Shown here: piece by piece, positions 32,523 through 40,267 of the stretch
Layout of the letters: every line of letters starts with the position of its first letter
How positions within the stretch are numbered: the first letter of the stretch is position 1
From: JALZKA01 sp963725035
GTDB lineage: Bacteria; Actinomycetota; Thermoleophilia; Solirubrobacterales; 70-9
Reading direction: 5' to 3'
Assembly (NCBI GenBank): GCA_963725035.1
Contig: CAVRWX010000018.1
Span: 186,001 to 250,000 of the forward strand
Length of the DNA: 64,000 bases
The notes under the pieces: model-generated
The model's input: only the letters and a program-made list of their open reading frames with translations
Database searches by the model: none
Told to the model about the DNA's origin: nothing
Program-made: the position numbers and the translations under genes

Positions 32523-34039
32523 GACTCGTTCTCGATTTCTTGGCGCTGACCAGCCGGGATGATCACGGTGAACGTCGAGCCTACGCCCGGATTCGACTCC
32601 ACCTCGACCCAGCCGCCGTGGGCCTCGGCGATTGCCTTGACGATCGCTAGCCCAAGGCCGGCGCCGTGCCCGTGGCCCGGGCGCTGGCCGCCCCTGGCGA
32701 ACCGCTCGAAGATCCGCTCCTGCTCGTGGAGCTCGATCCCCTCGCCCTCGTCGCGCACCCAGATGCGAATGAGCCCGCCCTCGTGCAAGCTGCCGATCGC
32801 GATCACCTGGTTGCCGTGGGTGTGCTTGACGGCGTTCTGGGCGAGGTTCATGACGGCTGAGGTAAGGCGGTGGGGGTCACCGTCGAACAGCGCGACGTCG
32901 GCGCGATCCACCTTCCAGCGCCGCACGCCGAGCGTTCGCGCCTTGGCGAAGATCTCATGGGTGAGCAGGTCGAGGTCAAGTGGCTCGGGGCGCAGGAAGT
33001 CGGCACGGTCGGAACGGGCGAGGAGCAGGAGGTCATCCACCAGACGGCTCATGCGCTCGAGCTCATCCTGGATCACGTTGGTCGCCTCGGCGCGCTCGGC
33101 CGGATCGTCGCCGAGCGTCTCGAGATGTCCCCGGATCACGGTGATCGGCGTTCGCAGCTCGTGCCCGACATCGGCCAGGAACTCCTTTTGGTCCTCGAAC
33201 GCGGACTCGAGACGGTCGAGCATGCCGTTGAACGTTCGCCCGAGCTCGGCGATCTCGTCGCCGCCCCGGACGGCGACGCGGTCCGACAGGTCCGTGTCGG
33301 TGATGGTGCGCGTCGTCCGCGCGAGCGCGCGGAGCGGCTGCACCGCCCGCCCGGCAGCAAGCCAGATGAAAAGCGAAGCGAGGAGCGTCACGACGACGCT
33401 CACCGCGATCGCCAGGGTGACGGCGCTCTCCACCTGGTCGCGCTCGTCCTCGAGGCTCTCCGCCGCGACCAAGACGCCGGATTCTCCGTGGCCCGTGACG
33501 GGCACGGCCACATATTGGAGCTCCTCGCCGTTCTGCAGGGAGACGCGATCCGTGACGGGCGCCTCGACGGAGGCAAGGTCAGACAGCTCGGGGGGTAGCT
33601 GCGCATCCGCCGGCTCGGCCTGATTGCGGCCGCCGCTGATGAACGTGGCCAGCAGCCCGTCGTCTGGCGCGCGCTCCTGCTGGAGGTAGGAGGCGAAGAT
33701 CTTCTGGAGGTCGCCGTTCAGCGGCTCGCCGGTTTCCGGGTCTCTTCCCGTCGTTGCGATGGTGCGAAGGGGCTCTACCTGCGCCGCGAGCGTCTCGCGC
33801 ACGTCGTTCCCGATTCGTGAGATCAGGACCTGACGGAGGACCAGGAGGGAGACCGCGGTCGAGACGACGAGGAGGATGAAGAACGAGGCGAGGACGCGCG
33901 TCCGGACGTCGCCGAGAATAGGCCGCCGGGCTTTTCCTTCGCCGGCTGGGTGCGCGTCGCCCGCTGGCCGGCTAATCGCCGCCCGCATGTTGTTGTCCGC
34001 CAAGGCGGCGCTGTCCTCGCGAGCGGGCGCCATGGGCAT
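32507..34039 (-). CDS. Membrane sensor histidine kinase
   Basis: About 510 residues from ATG 34039. Two transmembrane helices (VLASFFILLVVSTAVSLLVL and AVTLAIAVSVVVTLLASLFIWLA) bracket an extracytoplasmic sensor of roughly 130 residues. HAMP, HisKA (DVGHELRTPITVIRGHLE) and HATPase (NLAQNAVKHT, DEGEGI, GAGLGLAIVKAIAEAHGG) domains follow. It partners with the overlapping OmpR-type regulator. Longer (TTG 34045) and shorter (ATG 34033) starts are possible. The preceding gene (34055-34492) lies only some 15 bp upstream and is probably part of the same operon. Confidence 0.9.
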   Translation of the reverse strand: MPMAPAREDSAALADNNMRAAISRPAGDAHPAGEGKARRPILGDVRTRVLASFFILLVVSTAVSLLVLRQVLISRIGNDVRETLAAQVEPLRTIATTGRDPETGEPLNGDLQKIFASYLQQERAPDDGLLATFISGGRNQAEPADAQLPPELSDLASVEAPVTDRVSLQNGEELQYVAVPVTGHGESGVLVAAESLEDERDQVESAVTLAIAVSVVVTLLASLFIWLAAGRAVQPLRALARTTRTITDTDLSDRVAVRGGDEIAELGRTFNGMLDRLESAFEDQKEFLADVGHELRTPITVIRGHLETLGDDPAERAEATNVIQDELERMSRLVDDLLLLARSDRADFLRPEPLDLDLLTHEIFAKARTLGVRRWKVDRADVALFDGDPHRLTSAVMNLAQNAVKHTHGNQVIAIGSLHEGGLIRIWVRDEGEGIELHEQERIFERFARGGQRPGHGHGAGLGLAIVKAIAEAHGGWVEVESNPGVGSTFTVIIPAGQRQEIENESWHAS

Positions 34040-34054
34040 GCCCAAGATACTTGG

Positions 34055-34492
34055 CTAGGGCTCGTCGATCTCCTCGAACAGCTCGGGCTGGCCGACCTGT
34101 TTCATCAGGATGCTCACGAGGTCCTCGTACTGGTCGACGTCGGGACCGCCGTCATCGGCGGGCGGGACCGTCCCGTCATCGGCGGGCGGGACCGTCCCGT
34201 CATCGGCGGGATCGTCCAGGCCACTGGCGCCGCTTCGGTCGTTGCCGTTCGCGCGGGGACCGTCCGAGCGGTCGTTGCCGCCGGGGCCGCTCTGGTCGTT
34301 CCCACCCTTCTTACCGTTCTTCTTGCCGTCGTCAGGAGGAGGGCCTACAGCTTGCTCGTCGCCCCCTCCGGGAGCGTCGATCCCGGCGAGCTCGCCGGGC
34401 TCAGAAGGGCGCAGGAACGCTATGAAGACGAACGCTGCGAGTACGGCAACACCCGCTGCCTGGAGGGCGACCGTCCGATATCGGCCACTCAC
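34055..34492 (-). CDS. Membrane-anchored acidic low-complexity protein
   Basis: 145 residues: a short basic N-terminus, one transmembrane helix (AAGVAVLAAFVFIAFL) and an extracytoplasmic, disordered Gly/Asp/Pro/Asn tail with tandem DGTVPPAD repeats. It ends in an acidic segment DVDQYEDLVSILMKQVGQPELFEEI that looks helical. First gene of the operon with the sensor kinase and regulator, so it may be an accessory sensor or signal modulator. GTG start, with G-rich sequence just upstream as a possible ribosome binding site. No known family recognised. Confidence 0.6.
   Translation of the reverse strand: MSGRYRTVALQAAGVAVLAAFVFIAFLRPSEPGELAGIDAPGGGDEQAVGPPPDDGKKNGKKGGNDQSGPGGNDRSDGPRANGNDRSGASGLDDPADDGTVPPADDGTVPPADDGGPDVDQYEDLVSILMKQVGQPELFEEIDEP
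34151..34210. repeat. 24-bp tandem repeat, about 2.5 copies
   Basis: Identical 24-bp units at 34151-34174 and 34175-34198 and a half unit at 34199-34210. They encode the DGTVPPAD repeats of the low-complexity protein. Perfect identity suggests recent slippage and possible copy-number variation between strains. Confidence 0.85.
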
Positions 34493-34547
34493 CGGTCAGC
34501 CCCCCAGGAATTTTGCGCGTACACGCCAGAGAGACTGCCCACGCATC

Positions 34548-34606
34548 ATGAGAGGCGGATGAGACTGAGATGAGAGGAACGGGCACTTCATGAGACGAAC
34601 TCTCAT
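34548..34606. promoter_or_regulatory. Array of ATGAGA direct repeats with 11-bp spacing
   Basis: ATGAGA occurs at 34548-34553, 34559-34564 and 34570-34575, exactly 11 bp apart, and again at 34590-34595. An inverted copy TCTCAT is at 34601-34606, with TCTCAC at 34623. The 11-bp direct-repeat pattern is the hallmark of OmpR/PhoB-family binding. The array lies between the divergent two-component operon (34492) and the LPFTG peptide gene (34690), so it may control both. Confidence 0.6.
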
Positions 34607-34689
34607 CACCCCCTCACCTTGCTCTCACGGCTCGCTCCTACCTTGGCGTACAAGAGAACACCCAAACAGGGGGAAGGACACCCGCGAAC

Positions 34690-34992
34690 ATGCACAAGCA
34701 CACCCTAAAACGAAAGACGGTCGGACTCCTCGTCGCAGCCATGCTGATGCTAGGCGCAATGCCCGGTATCGCGGCGGCCCAGGATACCCCGACGTCCAAC
34801 CAGTACGACCCGTCCACAATCGTGTTCAATGACAGCGCCAGCGGCGGCGACGGCGGTCTCAACGACTCAGTCGGCTCGCTGCCCTTCACCGGTTTCGACG
34901 TGATCGCGATGCTCGCGGTTGCGCTGGCAGTCGCCGGCCTCGGACTCGCCCTGCAGAGGGCCGTGTCGCGAGAGCCCAAAGATCTGCGCTAG
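34690..34992 (+). CDS. Small secreted LPFTG-anchored surface peptide
   Basis: 100 residues. A basic N-terminus (HKHTLKRK) and hydrophobic core (TVGLLVAAMLMLGAMPGIAAA) form a signal peptide. The mature region of about 45 residues starts QDTPTSNQYDPSTIVF and is rich in D/G/S. The sorting signal is LPFTGFDV, then a hydrophobic helix (IAMLAVALAVAGLGLAL) and a basic tail (QRAVSREPK). Same architecture and QYxPSTI motif as the 22870 protein. GGGGGAAGGA about 12-20 nt upstream is a loose ribosome binding site. Expression is probably governed by the ATGAGA array and the adjacent two-component system. Probable sortase substrate. Confidence 0.8.
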   Translation: MHKHTLKRKTVGLLVAAMLMLGAMPGIAAAQDTPTSNQYDPSTIVFNDSASGGDGGLNDSVGSLPFTGFDVIAMLAVALAVAGLGLALQRAVSREPKDLR

Positions 34993-35049
34993 GCGATTGG
35001 GGTAGGGCGCCTCTGAGGCGCCATCGGAGACACACGGGCGTTCTCGGGT

Positions 35050-35080
35050 GACGCGCCGGCCTTAGGGTGGCCGGCGCGTC
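35050..35080. terminator. Strong 12-bp stem terminator
   Basis: GACGCGCCGGCC (35050-35061) and GGCCGGCGCGTC (35069-35080) are perfectly complementary across a 7-nt loop, followed by TTCGTTCG. It lies 58 bp past the LPFTG peptide stop. A smaller stem built from GGCGCC arms (near 35010) precedes it. Confidence 0.75.
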
Positions 35081-35113
35081 TTCGTTCGTGCGGGGTGCCT
35101 CTCGCGCCTCGTT

Positions 35114-35152
35114 GGTGCCAGGCAACCGTGCTATCGCACAGTGCCAGGCACC
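35114..35152. repeat. REP-like imperfect hairpin (GGTGCC...GGCACC)
   Basis: GGTGCCAGGCA begins at 35114 and TGCCAGGCACC ends at 35152, with GTGC-TATC-GCAC at the centre, giving a long interrupted stem whose arms both contain GTGCCAGGCA. It abuts the nfo stop codon. I recall GTGCCAGGCAC elements as dispersed repeats in some Thermoleophilia genomes. It may also serve as the nfo terminator. Confidence 0.5.
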
Positions 35153-36021
35153 TAGCGCTTGCGGTTCCGCAGGCCCTCGCGGCGCAGGCGCTTCGCCTTG
35201 CGGACTTCGGCCAGGTCTGGGCCGGTGCCGCTCTGGCCCGGGCCCGGCGTCTCGAGCAGGGCGGGGAGGCCTTCGAACCGGGGCTCGGAAAGGAAGACCC
35301 GGAGGCCCCGATCGCCCAGCTCGCCTTCGCCCAGGCTCGCGTGGCGGTCGCGGTTGGAGCCAAGTGGCATCTCCGAGTCGTTGACGTGGAGCGCGTGGAG
35401 CCGGTCGAGGCCGATCTTGAGCTCCAGGTCGTCGACGATCTCCGACAGCGCCTGGCGCTCCCGCACCTCGAAGCCGGAGGCTAGGAGGTGACAGCAGTCG
35501 AGGCACAGGCCGATCCGCTCGTCCCCGCCGCCAAGTTCGACCAGGCGGGCGAGCTCTGAGAGGTCACGGCCCAGGGTCCCGCCGGCGCCGGCCGTGTCTT
35601 CGAGCAGGAGCGGGCAGCTCTCGGTCTCGGCCAGGCACTCGCGGATCGCCTCGCCCACCGCCGTCATGCACTCCTCGTAGTCGCGCTGCTTCTGCGAGCC
35701 GGGGTGGAGGACGACTCCTGCGGCACCGATCCGGTCTCCCAGCGCCAGGGCTCCCTTCAGCGCCTCAAGGGACTTCGAGCGGACCTCGTCCTCGAGCGAT
35801 GCGGCGTTGATCAGGTAGACGGCGTGGATCAGGACCGACTCGATGCGCGAGGACTCGATCCCCTCGCGGAACTCGGCCACCGCTGCCTCCGAGTGGTTCT
35901 GCGGCTTCCACTGTCGCGAACTCTGGTTGAAGATCTGGATCGCGTCACACTCGAGCTCGACGCCGCGTGTCACCGCGTTGGGCAGCCCGCCCGCTATGGA
36001 TACGTGTGCACCGATGAGCAT
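35152..36021 (-). CDS. nfo: Endonuclease IV (AP endonuclease)
   Basis: 289 residues from ATG 36021, where the fold begins (MLIGAHVSIAGG). Upstream in-frame codons lie antisense to gltX. The zinc-ligand motifs are in order: HPGS, LLEDTAG, CLDCCHLLASGF, ALHVNDS and RDRHASLGEG. It cleaves abasic sites in base-excision repair. Its start codon interlocks with that of gltX on the other strand inside the 8-bp ATGAGCAT. TAGGCT (36035-36030) lies 8 nt upstream, so this transcript is probably leaderless, with its promoter inside the gltX coding sequence. Confidence 0.92.
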   Translation of the reverse strand: MLIGAHVSIAGGLPNAVTRGVELECDAIQIFNQSSRQWKPQNHSEAAVAEFREGIESSRIESVLIHAVYLINAASLEDEVRSKSLEALKGALALGDRIGAAGVVLHPGSQKQRDYEECMTAVGEAIRECLAETESCPLLLEDTAGAGGTLGRDLSELARLVELGGGDERIGLCLDCCHLLASGFEVRERQALSEIVDDLELKIGLDRLHALHVNDSEMPLGSNRDRHASLGEGELGDRGLRVFLSEPRFEGLPALLETPGPGQSGTGPDLAEVRKAKRLRREGLRNRKR

Positions 36022-37390
36022 TCCGACCGAGCCTAGAAAAGTCCGCTTCGCCCCTTCGCCAACGGGAGCGCTCCACATCGGCGGCGCGCGCACGGCTCTC
36101 TACAACTGGCTGGCGGCCCGGGGATGGGGCGGAACGATGGTCCTGCGCATCGAGGACACCGACCGCGAGCGATCGACTCCGGAGAACGTCGCGCAGATAA
36201 TCGACGCGCTCCAGTGGCTCGAGCTTCACTGGGATGGCGAGGTCGTCTCGCAGTTCGAGCGGCGCGATCGCCACGCCCTGGCGGTCGAGCGACTGCTCGA
36301 GTCCGGGCGCGCCTACCGCGACCCGTCGAGCGCCGAGGAGGTGCGCGAGTGGAAGGCCGCCAACCCGAACCGCGGCTACCGGGGCGAGCCTCGCGACGAG
36401 CCGGGCGCGGCGATCCGCTTGCGCGTCCCCGATGATGGCTCGACCGTCGTCCACGATCTCCTGCGCGGCGACGTCGCCTTCCCCAACGACTCCCAGGACG
36501 ACTTCGTGATCGCTCGCGGCGACGGCACGCCCCTCTACAACCTCGCCGTCGCCGTCGACGATGCCGAAATGGGGATCACGGACGTGATCCGCGGCGACGA
36601 CCACCTCTCGAACACGCCGAAGCAAGCGATGGTGCTGGAGGCGCTCGGCCATGAGCCGCCGCGCTACGTCCACCTGCCGCTCCTCCACGGGCCGGACGGG
36701 AAGAAGCTTTCGAAGCGCCACGGGGCTGCGTCGGTCCAGGAGCTTCGTGATGCGGGCTATCTGCCGGAGGCCGTCCGCAACTACCTGGCGCTTCTCGGCT
36801 GGGGGACCGACGACGACACAACGATCATGTCGACCGAGGAGCTTGTCTCGCGCTTCGACGTCGCGCGGATCGGCCGGGCATCGGCGATCTTCGACGAGCA
36901 GAAGCTCCGCTGGCTGAACGGCCGTTTCATGCGAGAGCTCGATCCTCAGGAGTACGCGGAGAGGGTCGCTGGCCACCTCGAGCGCGCGGGAATCGAGCCG
37001 CCGGCCGATCGCGCGCATTTCGCCGCGGCATGCCGAGTGGCGCAGGACAAGGCGCAGACGCTCGACGAGGTGTGGCCGCTCATCCGCTTCGTCTTCGAAG
37101 AGCCCGTTGATGACGAGAAGGCCCGGACGAAGTTCCTGGGCCCCGAAGGAATCGAGACGCTCAAGGCCGTCCACGCCGCGCTTGAGAACGTGACCGAGTG
37201 GTCTGCAAAGGAGCTCGAAGGGGCCCTGGGGGCGGTCGTCGACCGTCTGGAAATGAAGCCTGGAGCGGTGTATCAGCCGATCCGCGTAGCGATCACGGGG
37301 GGCACGGTTTCGCCTGGGATCTTCGACTCGTTGGCCCTGCTGGGCCGCGACGAGAGCCTGAACCGCACATTGCGGGCAGTACAGGGTTAA
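36014..37390 (+). CDS. gltX: Glutamyl-tRNA synthetase
   Basis: 458 residues from ATG 36014. Class I motifs are present: HIGG at 21-24 in PSPTGALHIGGART, and KLSKR near 231-235 in GPDGKKLSKRHG. It charges tRNA-Glu. With GatCAB present and no glutaminyl-tRNA synthetase visible here, it is probably the non-discriminating type that also forms Glu-tRNA-Gln. Its 5' end overlaps nfo head-to-head by 8 bp, so its promoter must lie within the nfo coding region. Confidence 0.95.
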   Translation: MSIPTEPRKVRFAPSPTGALHIGGARTALYNWLAARGWGGTMVLRIEDTDRERSTPENVAQIIDALQWLELHWDGEVVSQFERRDRHALAVERLLESGRAYRDPSSAEEVREWKAANPNRGYRGEPRDEPGAAIRLRVPDDGSTVVHDLLRGDVAFPNDSQDDFVIARGDGTPLYNLAVAVDDAEMGITDVIRGDDHLSNTPKQAMVLEALGHEPPRYVHLPLLHGPDGKKLSKRHGAASVQELRDAGYLPEAVRNYLALLGWGTDDDTTIMSTEELVSRFDVARIGRASAIFDEQKLRWLNGRFMRELDPQEYAERVAGHLERAGIEPPADRAHFAAACRVAQDKAQTLDEVWPLIRFVFEEPVDDEKARTKFLGPEGIETLKAVHAALENVTEWSAKELEGALGAVVDRLEMKPGAVYQPIRVAITGGTVSPGIFDSLALLGRDESLNRTLRAVQG

Positions 37391-37454
37391 CAAACGGCGC
37401 CGCTCATGCCGATAACGGGCTTGAGCCCAGGCAACGGACCTGGACACATTCCCT

Positions 37455-38537
37455 ATGAACCCAGTCATGAGCGACACCGCGACTGTTGCCGGCAGCGAAG
37501 CTGGAGTCGTCGCTGCGCGCTCGTTGGGCGCCGGCGGTCGGCGCCTCGCAGCCTCCTTCGATTCGATCTCGAGCCTGCCCGCATTGGCCGAGGCGCGCGC
37601 GCGGCTGGTCGCCCTGGCCGAGGCTCCCTCGACCTCGCCGGGTCAGATCGCCGACGTCGTCGAGTCGGACGCGGCGATCGCCATCGCGATCATGCAGGCC
37701 GCGAACAACGGCAACGGCCCGCGCGGCCGAACGGGCGGCGTCCCAGCGGCGATCGACTCGCTCTCTGCGACCCGGGTCGTCGCCATCGCGGCGCGGATGG
37801 AGACCTACGACCTTCTGGGCCCTGCCGGCTCTGGCTCGGAGCGCTTCGAGCGCTTCCGCCGCCACGCTGCCTCCGTGCGCTCCGCGGCCGACCGGATCGC
37901 GGATGTCGCCCGCATCGAGGACCGCGACGAGCTCGCCGTCGCGGCGCTCGTCCACGACGTCGGCCGGCTCGTCCTTGGCGACCTCTACGGCCAGGAGTTC
38001 GGAATGGGCCCCGAGCCGGACGACGGGCCCGAAGAGCGCCTTCGCCGCGAGCGCCGCGAGCTGCGAGTCGACCACGCCCTCGTCGGCGCCGTCCTCGTTC
38101 GGCGCTGGGGCCTACCCGGGTCGATCGCGGCAGCGGTCGAGCGCCACCACTCGCCGGATGCCGAGGGCATCGCCGCGGCCGTCCAACTCGCCGACCTGAT
38201 CGTGCATCACGCCGGAGGCGACCGCGTCTCACCGACGTCGCTTCGGAGCGCCGCTGCCCGGGTGGGCCTCGACGAGGATGGCTTGCGCGACCTCCTCTTC
38301 GAGTATCCGCACGCGGGCGACCATCCCCGCCGAGCCTCTGAGCCCTGCCCGCTGTCGGCCCGCGAGGTCGATGCGCTGCGCGGGTTGGCCGCCGGCAAGG
38401 TCTACAAGCAGATCGCCCAGGAACTCCAGCTCTCGGTTTCGACGATCCGCACCCACCTTCACAACGTCTACAAGAAGATCGGCGCGGTCGACCGCGCCCA
38501 GGCCGTCCTCATCGCGCGCGAGCGCGGCTGGATTTGA
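37455..38537 (+). CDS. HDOD/HD-domain protein with C-terminal LuxR HTH
   Basis: 360 residues. Residues ~35-240 form an HDOD-like helical domain (SISSLPALAEARARLVALAEAPSTSPGQIADVVESDAAIAIAIMQAAN) that retains HDVGRLVLGDLYG and HHSPDAEGIAAAVQLADLIVHH. The C-terminus is a LuxR HTH (LSAREVDALRGLAAGKVYKQIAQELQLSVSTIRTHLHNVYKKIGAVDRAQAVLIARERGW). It probably senses a signal through HDOD and regulates transcription. ATG 37455 or 37467 may start it. A large inverted repeat lies just after its stop. Confidence 0.8.
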   Translation: MNPVMSDTATVAGSEAGVVAARSLGAGGRRLAASFDSISSLPALAEARARLVALAEAPSTSPGQIADVVESDAAIAIAIMQAANNGNGPRGRTGGVPAAIDSLSATRVVAIAARMETYDLLGPAGSGSERFERFRRHAASVRSAADRIADVARIEDRDELAVAALVHDVGRLVLGDLYGQEFGMGPEPDDGPEERLRRERRELRVDHALVGAVLVRRWGLPGSIAAAVERHHSPDAEGIAAAVQLADLIVHHAGGDRVSPTSLRSAAARVGLDEDGLRDLLFEYPHAGDHPRRASEPCPLSAREVDALRGLAAGKVYKQIAQELQLSVSTIRTHLHNVYKKIGAVDRAQAVLIARERGWI

Positions 38538-38541
38538 CGGC

Positions 38542-38645
38542 GGGCATCGGAACGCCCATCCCCGGGGTCCAGCATCCTTGCTTCCCCTAACCGGCCGGGT
38601 ATCCATGCCCGTTCGGAGCCCCGTTGACGGGCATTTCCGATGCCC
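38542..38645. repeat. Long imperfect inverted repeat between convergent genes
   Basis: Left arm 38542-38570 and right arm 38615-38645 match as inverted copies over about 30 bp with a few mismatches. The outer 11 bases (GGGCATCGGAA / TTCCGATGCCC) are perfect. The right half also folds on itself (TGCCCGT / ACGGGCA). It fills the gap between the HDOD-LuxR gene and the convergent response regulator. It could be a bidirectional terminator or a small mobile MITE/REP-type element. Confidence 0.6.
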
Positions 38646-38656
38646 ACCTGCGTTAG

Positions 38657-39289
38657 CTACTCGATAAAGCCGCTGCGCAGGGCGATTGCGACTGCGTGGG
38701 CACGGTCTCTGGCGCCCAGACGCTGGAGTGTGGCCTTGGTGTGGGTGCGCACCGTTTCGGCGCTCAGGTGAAGCCGGCGCGCGGTCTCTTCGGTCGAGTG
38801 GCCATCGGCGAGAAGCTGGAGGGTCTCCCGCTGGCGCTTGGTGATAGTGGCCCTGGTCGAGCCGGCTCGGGCCGCTGGGTCGATGAAGCTGCCTGAGTCC
38901 GCGGCGGCCTCGACCGCGGTCCGAATCGCGTCGGGAGACGACGTCTTGGCCACGTAGGCCGAGGCGCCGGCTGCCATCGCCGCGGCCGCGGAGTGCCGCT
39001 CCGGCCGCCGCGCCAGCGCGACGATCCCGGTCCGCGGCATTGCGCGGCGGAGCGCCTTGATCATCGCCGGTCCGGCGAGCTCGCCGCGGGGCGGGCGGAT
39101 GTCCAGTTCGACCACAGCAACGTCGAAGCTGCCGGTCGCCGTGTGGGTCTCGATCGCCTCGCGCCAGTCGGCAGCCTCCTCGATCTCGAAGTCGGCCTCC
39201 AGAAGGCCGCGGACACCGATGCGCGTGACGGCGTGGCCGTCCACAACAAGACATCGACGATCGTCGCTCAAAATCCTAGACCCCTTCAA
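38657..39289 (-). CDS. NarL/LuxR-family response regulator
   Basis: About 210 residues. The receiver has an acidic residue in CLVVDGHAV, a probable acceptor Asp in VVELDIRPP (PP in place of the usual MP), the conserved Ala in ALARR (usually T/S) and a Lys in YVAKTSSP. The output is a LuxR HTH (ITKRQRETLQLLADGHSTEETARRLHLSAETVRTHTKATLQRLGARDRAHAVAIAL). The unusual receiver residues leave it open whether it is phosphorylated. The frame opens at TTG 39289. A later TTG (39271) is possible. No cognate kinase is adjacent. Confidence 0.8.
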   Translation of the reverse strand: MKGSRILSDDRRCLVVDGHAVTRIGVRGLLEADFEIEEAADWREAIETHTATGSFDVAVVELDIRPPRGELAGPAMIKALRRAMPRTGIVALARRPERHSAAAAMAAGASAYVAKTSSPDAIRTAVEAAADSGSFIDPAARAGSTRATITKRQRETLQLLADGHSTEETARRLHLSAETVRTHTKATLQRLGARDRAHAVAIALRSGFIE

Positions 39290-39422
39290 AGGCTCTTACG
39301 GAGGGCTCCTTGCCCTCGAGGTACGCATCCCGGCAAGTGCCGGTGCCCGCAGCCTATCCCGCACGGCTCGGACCCAACCCGGTGCCCCTCGCTAGGAGCG
39401 GCCTTTTCGTGCTGTAGAAACT

Positions 39423-39830
39423 ATGGAAGTGATTTCCGTCACCTCAAAGTCTCGTTACGCCGTCGTCGCGATGGCTGAGCTTGCGCGCACCGGCGAGTCA
39501 GGCCCGGTACCGATCGCGCAGATCGCCGAGCGCCGGGACATGCCGGTCCAGTTCCTGGAGCAGCTCTTCTCGACGCTTCGCCGCGGCGGGCTCCTGACGA
39601 GCCAGCGCGGAGTGAAGGGCGGCTACTCGCTCGCGAAGCCCGCGTCGGAGATCACCGTGCTCGAGGTCGTCCAGGTGCTGGACGGCAAAGTCGGCGAGGA
39701 AGCCCGCGAGGCGGGCGGCATCTGGGCCGAAGGCGTCGGCGCCTTGCGCGAGGTCTTCCGCTCGACGACGATCGCCGACATCGCCAGCCGCGAGGCCTCC
39801 GAAGCCGGCGCCGGCATGTACTACATCTAG
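39423..39830 (+). CDS. Rrf2-family transcriptional regulator without Fe-S cysteines
   Basis: 135 residues. The winged helix is canonical: SKSRYAVVAMAELARTGESGPVPIAQIAERRDMPVQFLEQLFSTLRRGGLLTSQRGVKGGYSLAKPASEITVLEVVQVLDG. The protein has no Cys, so it cannot bind an IscR-type cluster and is closer to the CymR type. cysK lies about 1.8 kb downstream and cysE 8 kb downstream, which makes cysteine metabolism a reasonable but unproven target. ATG 39423 is 2 nt after TAGAAA, and GTG 39429 is an alternative. Confidence 0.82.
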   Translation: MEVISVTSKSRYAVVAMAELARTGESGPVPIAQIAERRDMPVQFLEQLFSTLRRGGLLTSQRGVKGGYSLAKPASEITVLEVVQVLDGKVGEEAREAGGIWAEGVGALREVFRSTTIADIASREASEAGAGMYYI

Positions 39831-40267
39831 GGCCTGCGGCGTCATGGCGACGGGCGGGTGACGACCCAGCTCGGCACGGGCGGCGGCCGTCGTGTGGTAA
39901 TCCGCTCCCGCTGGGCGAAACTCTCGGTACACAGGAGCAGGTTGGGGCGCCGTGCCGGGCCTCGTGTGTACTGCGGCGTTCGCTGAGCGGTCGCGGATTG
40001 ACACACGAGGAATCGTTCGGCGCCTGGGAGGGGGTCGTGATTCGGGTGAGCGGAGGGTTGTAGTTGCTGAGCAACCAAATCCTCAGTTCGATCTGCGGAC
40101 AGCCGCTCAGGCACCGAATCGCCACCAGGCTTCACCCCTTGAGTGCCCGTTCGCAAGCGCCGCGAACTTCGCCGGGTCTGCACTGGTCACCCCGCGGCCT
40201 GAAGCGCACACACGCTGCCGCAAACGCCCCGATGGCGCGCCGGACTCGCCCTTAGACTCAGCGCCGC
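39831..40267. other. 437-bp region without a convincing gene
   Basis: No tRNA, small-RNA consensus or credible coding frame was recognised. Reading frames here are Arg/Pro-rich with no family character. The right end holds TAGACT (40253-40258), 9 nt before the FHA-protease ATG, its likely -10 box. A TTGACA-like element occurs near 39998, and a GTTGCTGAGCAAC stem near 40065. Confidence 0.5.

Noticed and set aside
34151..34210. Tandem repeats considered as a CRISPR array
   Set aside because: The 24-bp units are directly adjacent without spacers and encode a protein repeat.
40065..40110. tRNA-like fragments (GTTGCTGAGCAAC stem, CAGTTCGATCTG)
   Set aside because: The T-arm stem does not pair and no acceptor stem or CCA was found, so no tRNA is called anywhere in the window.
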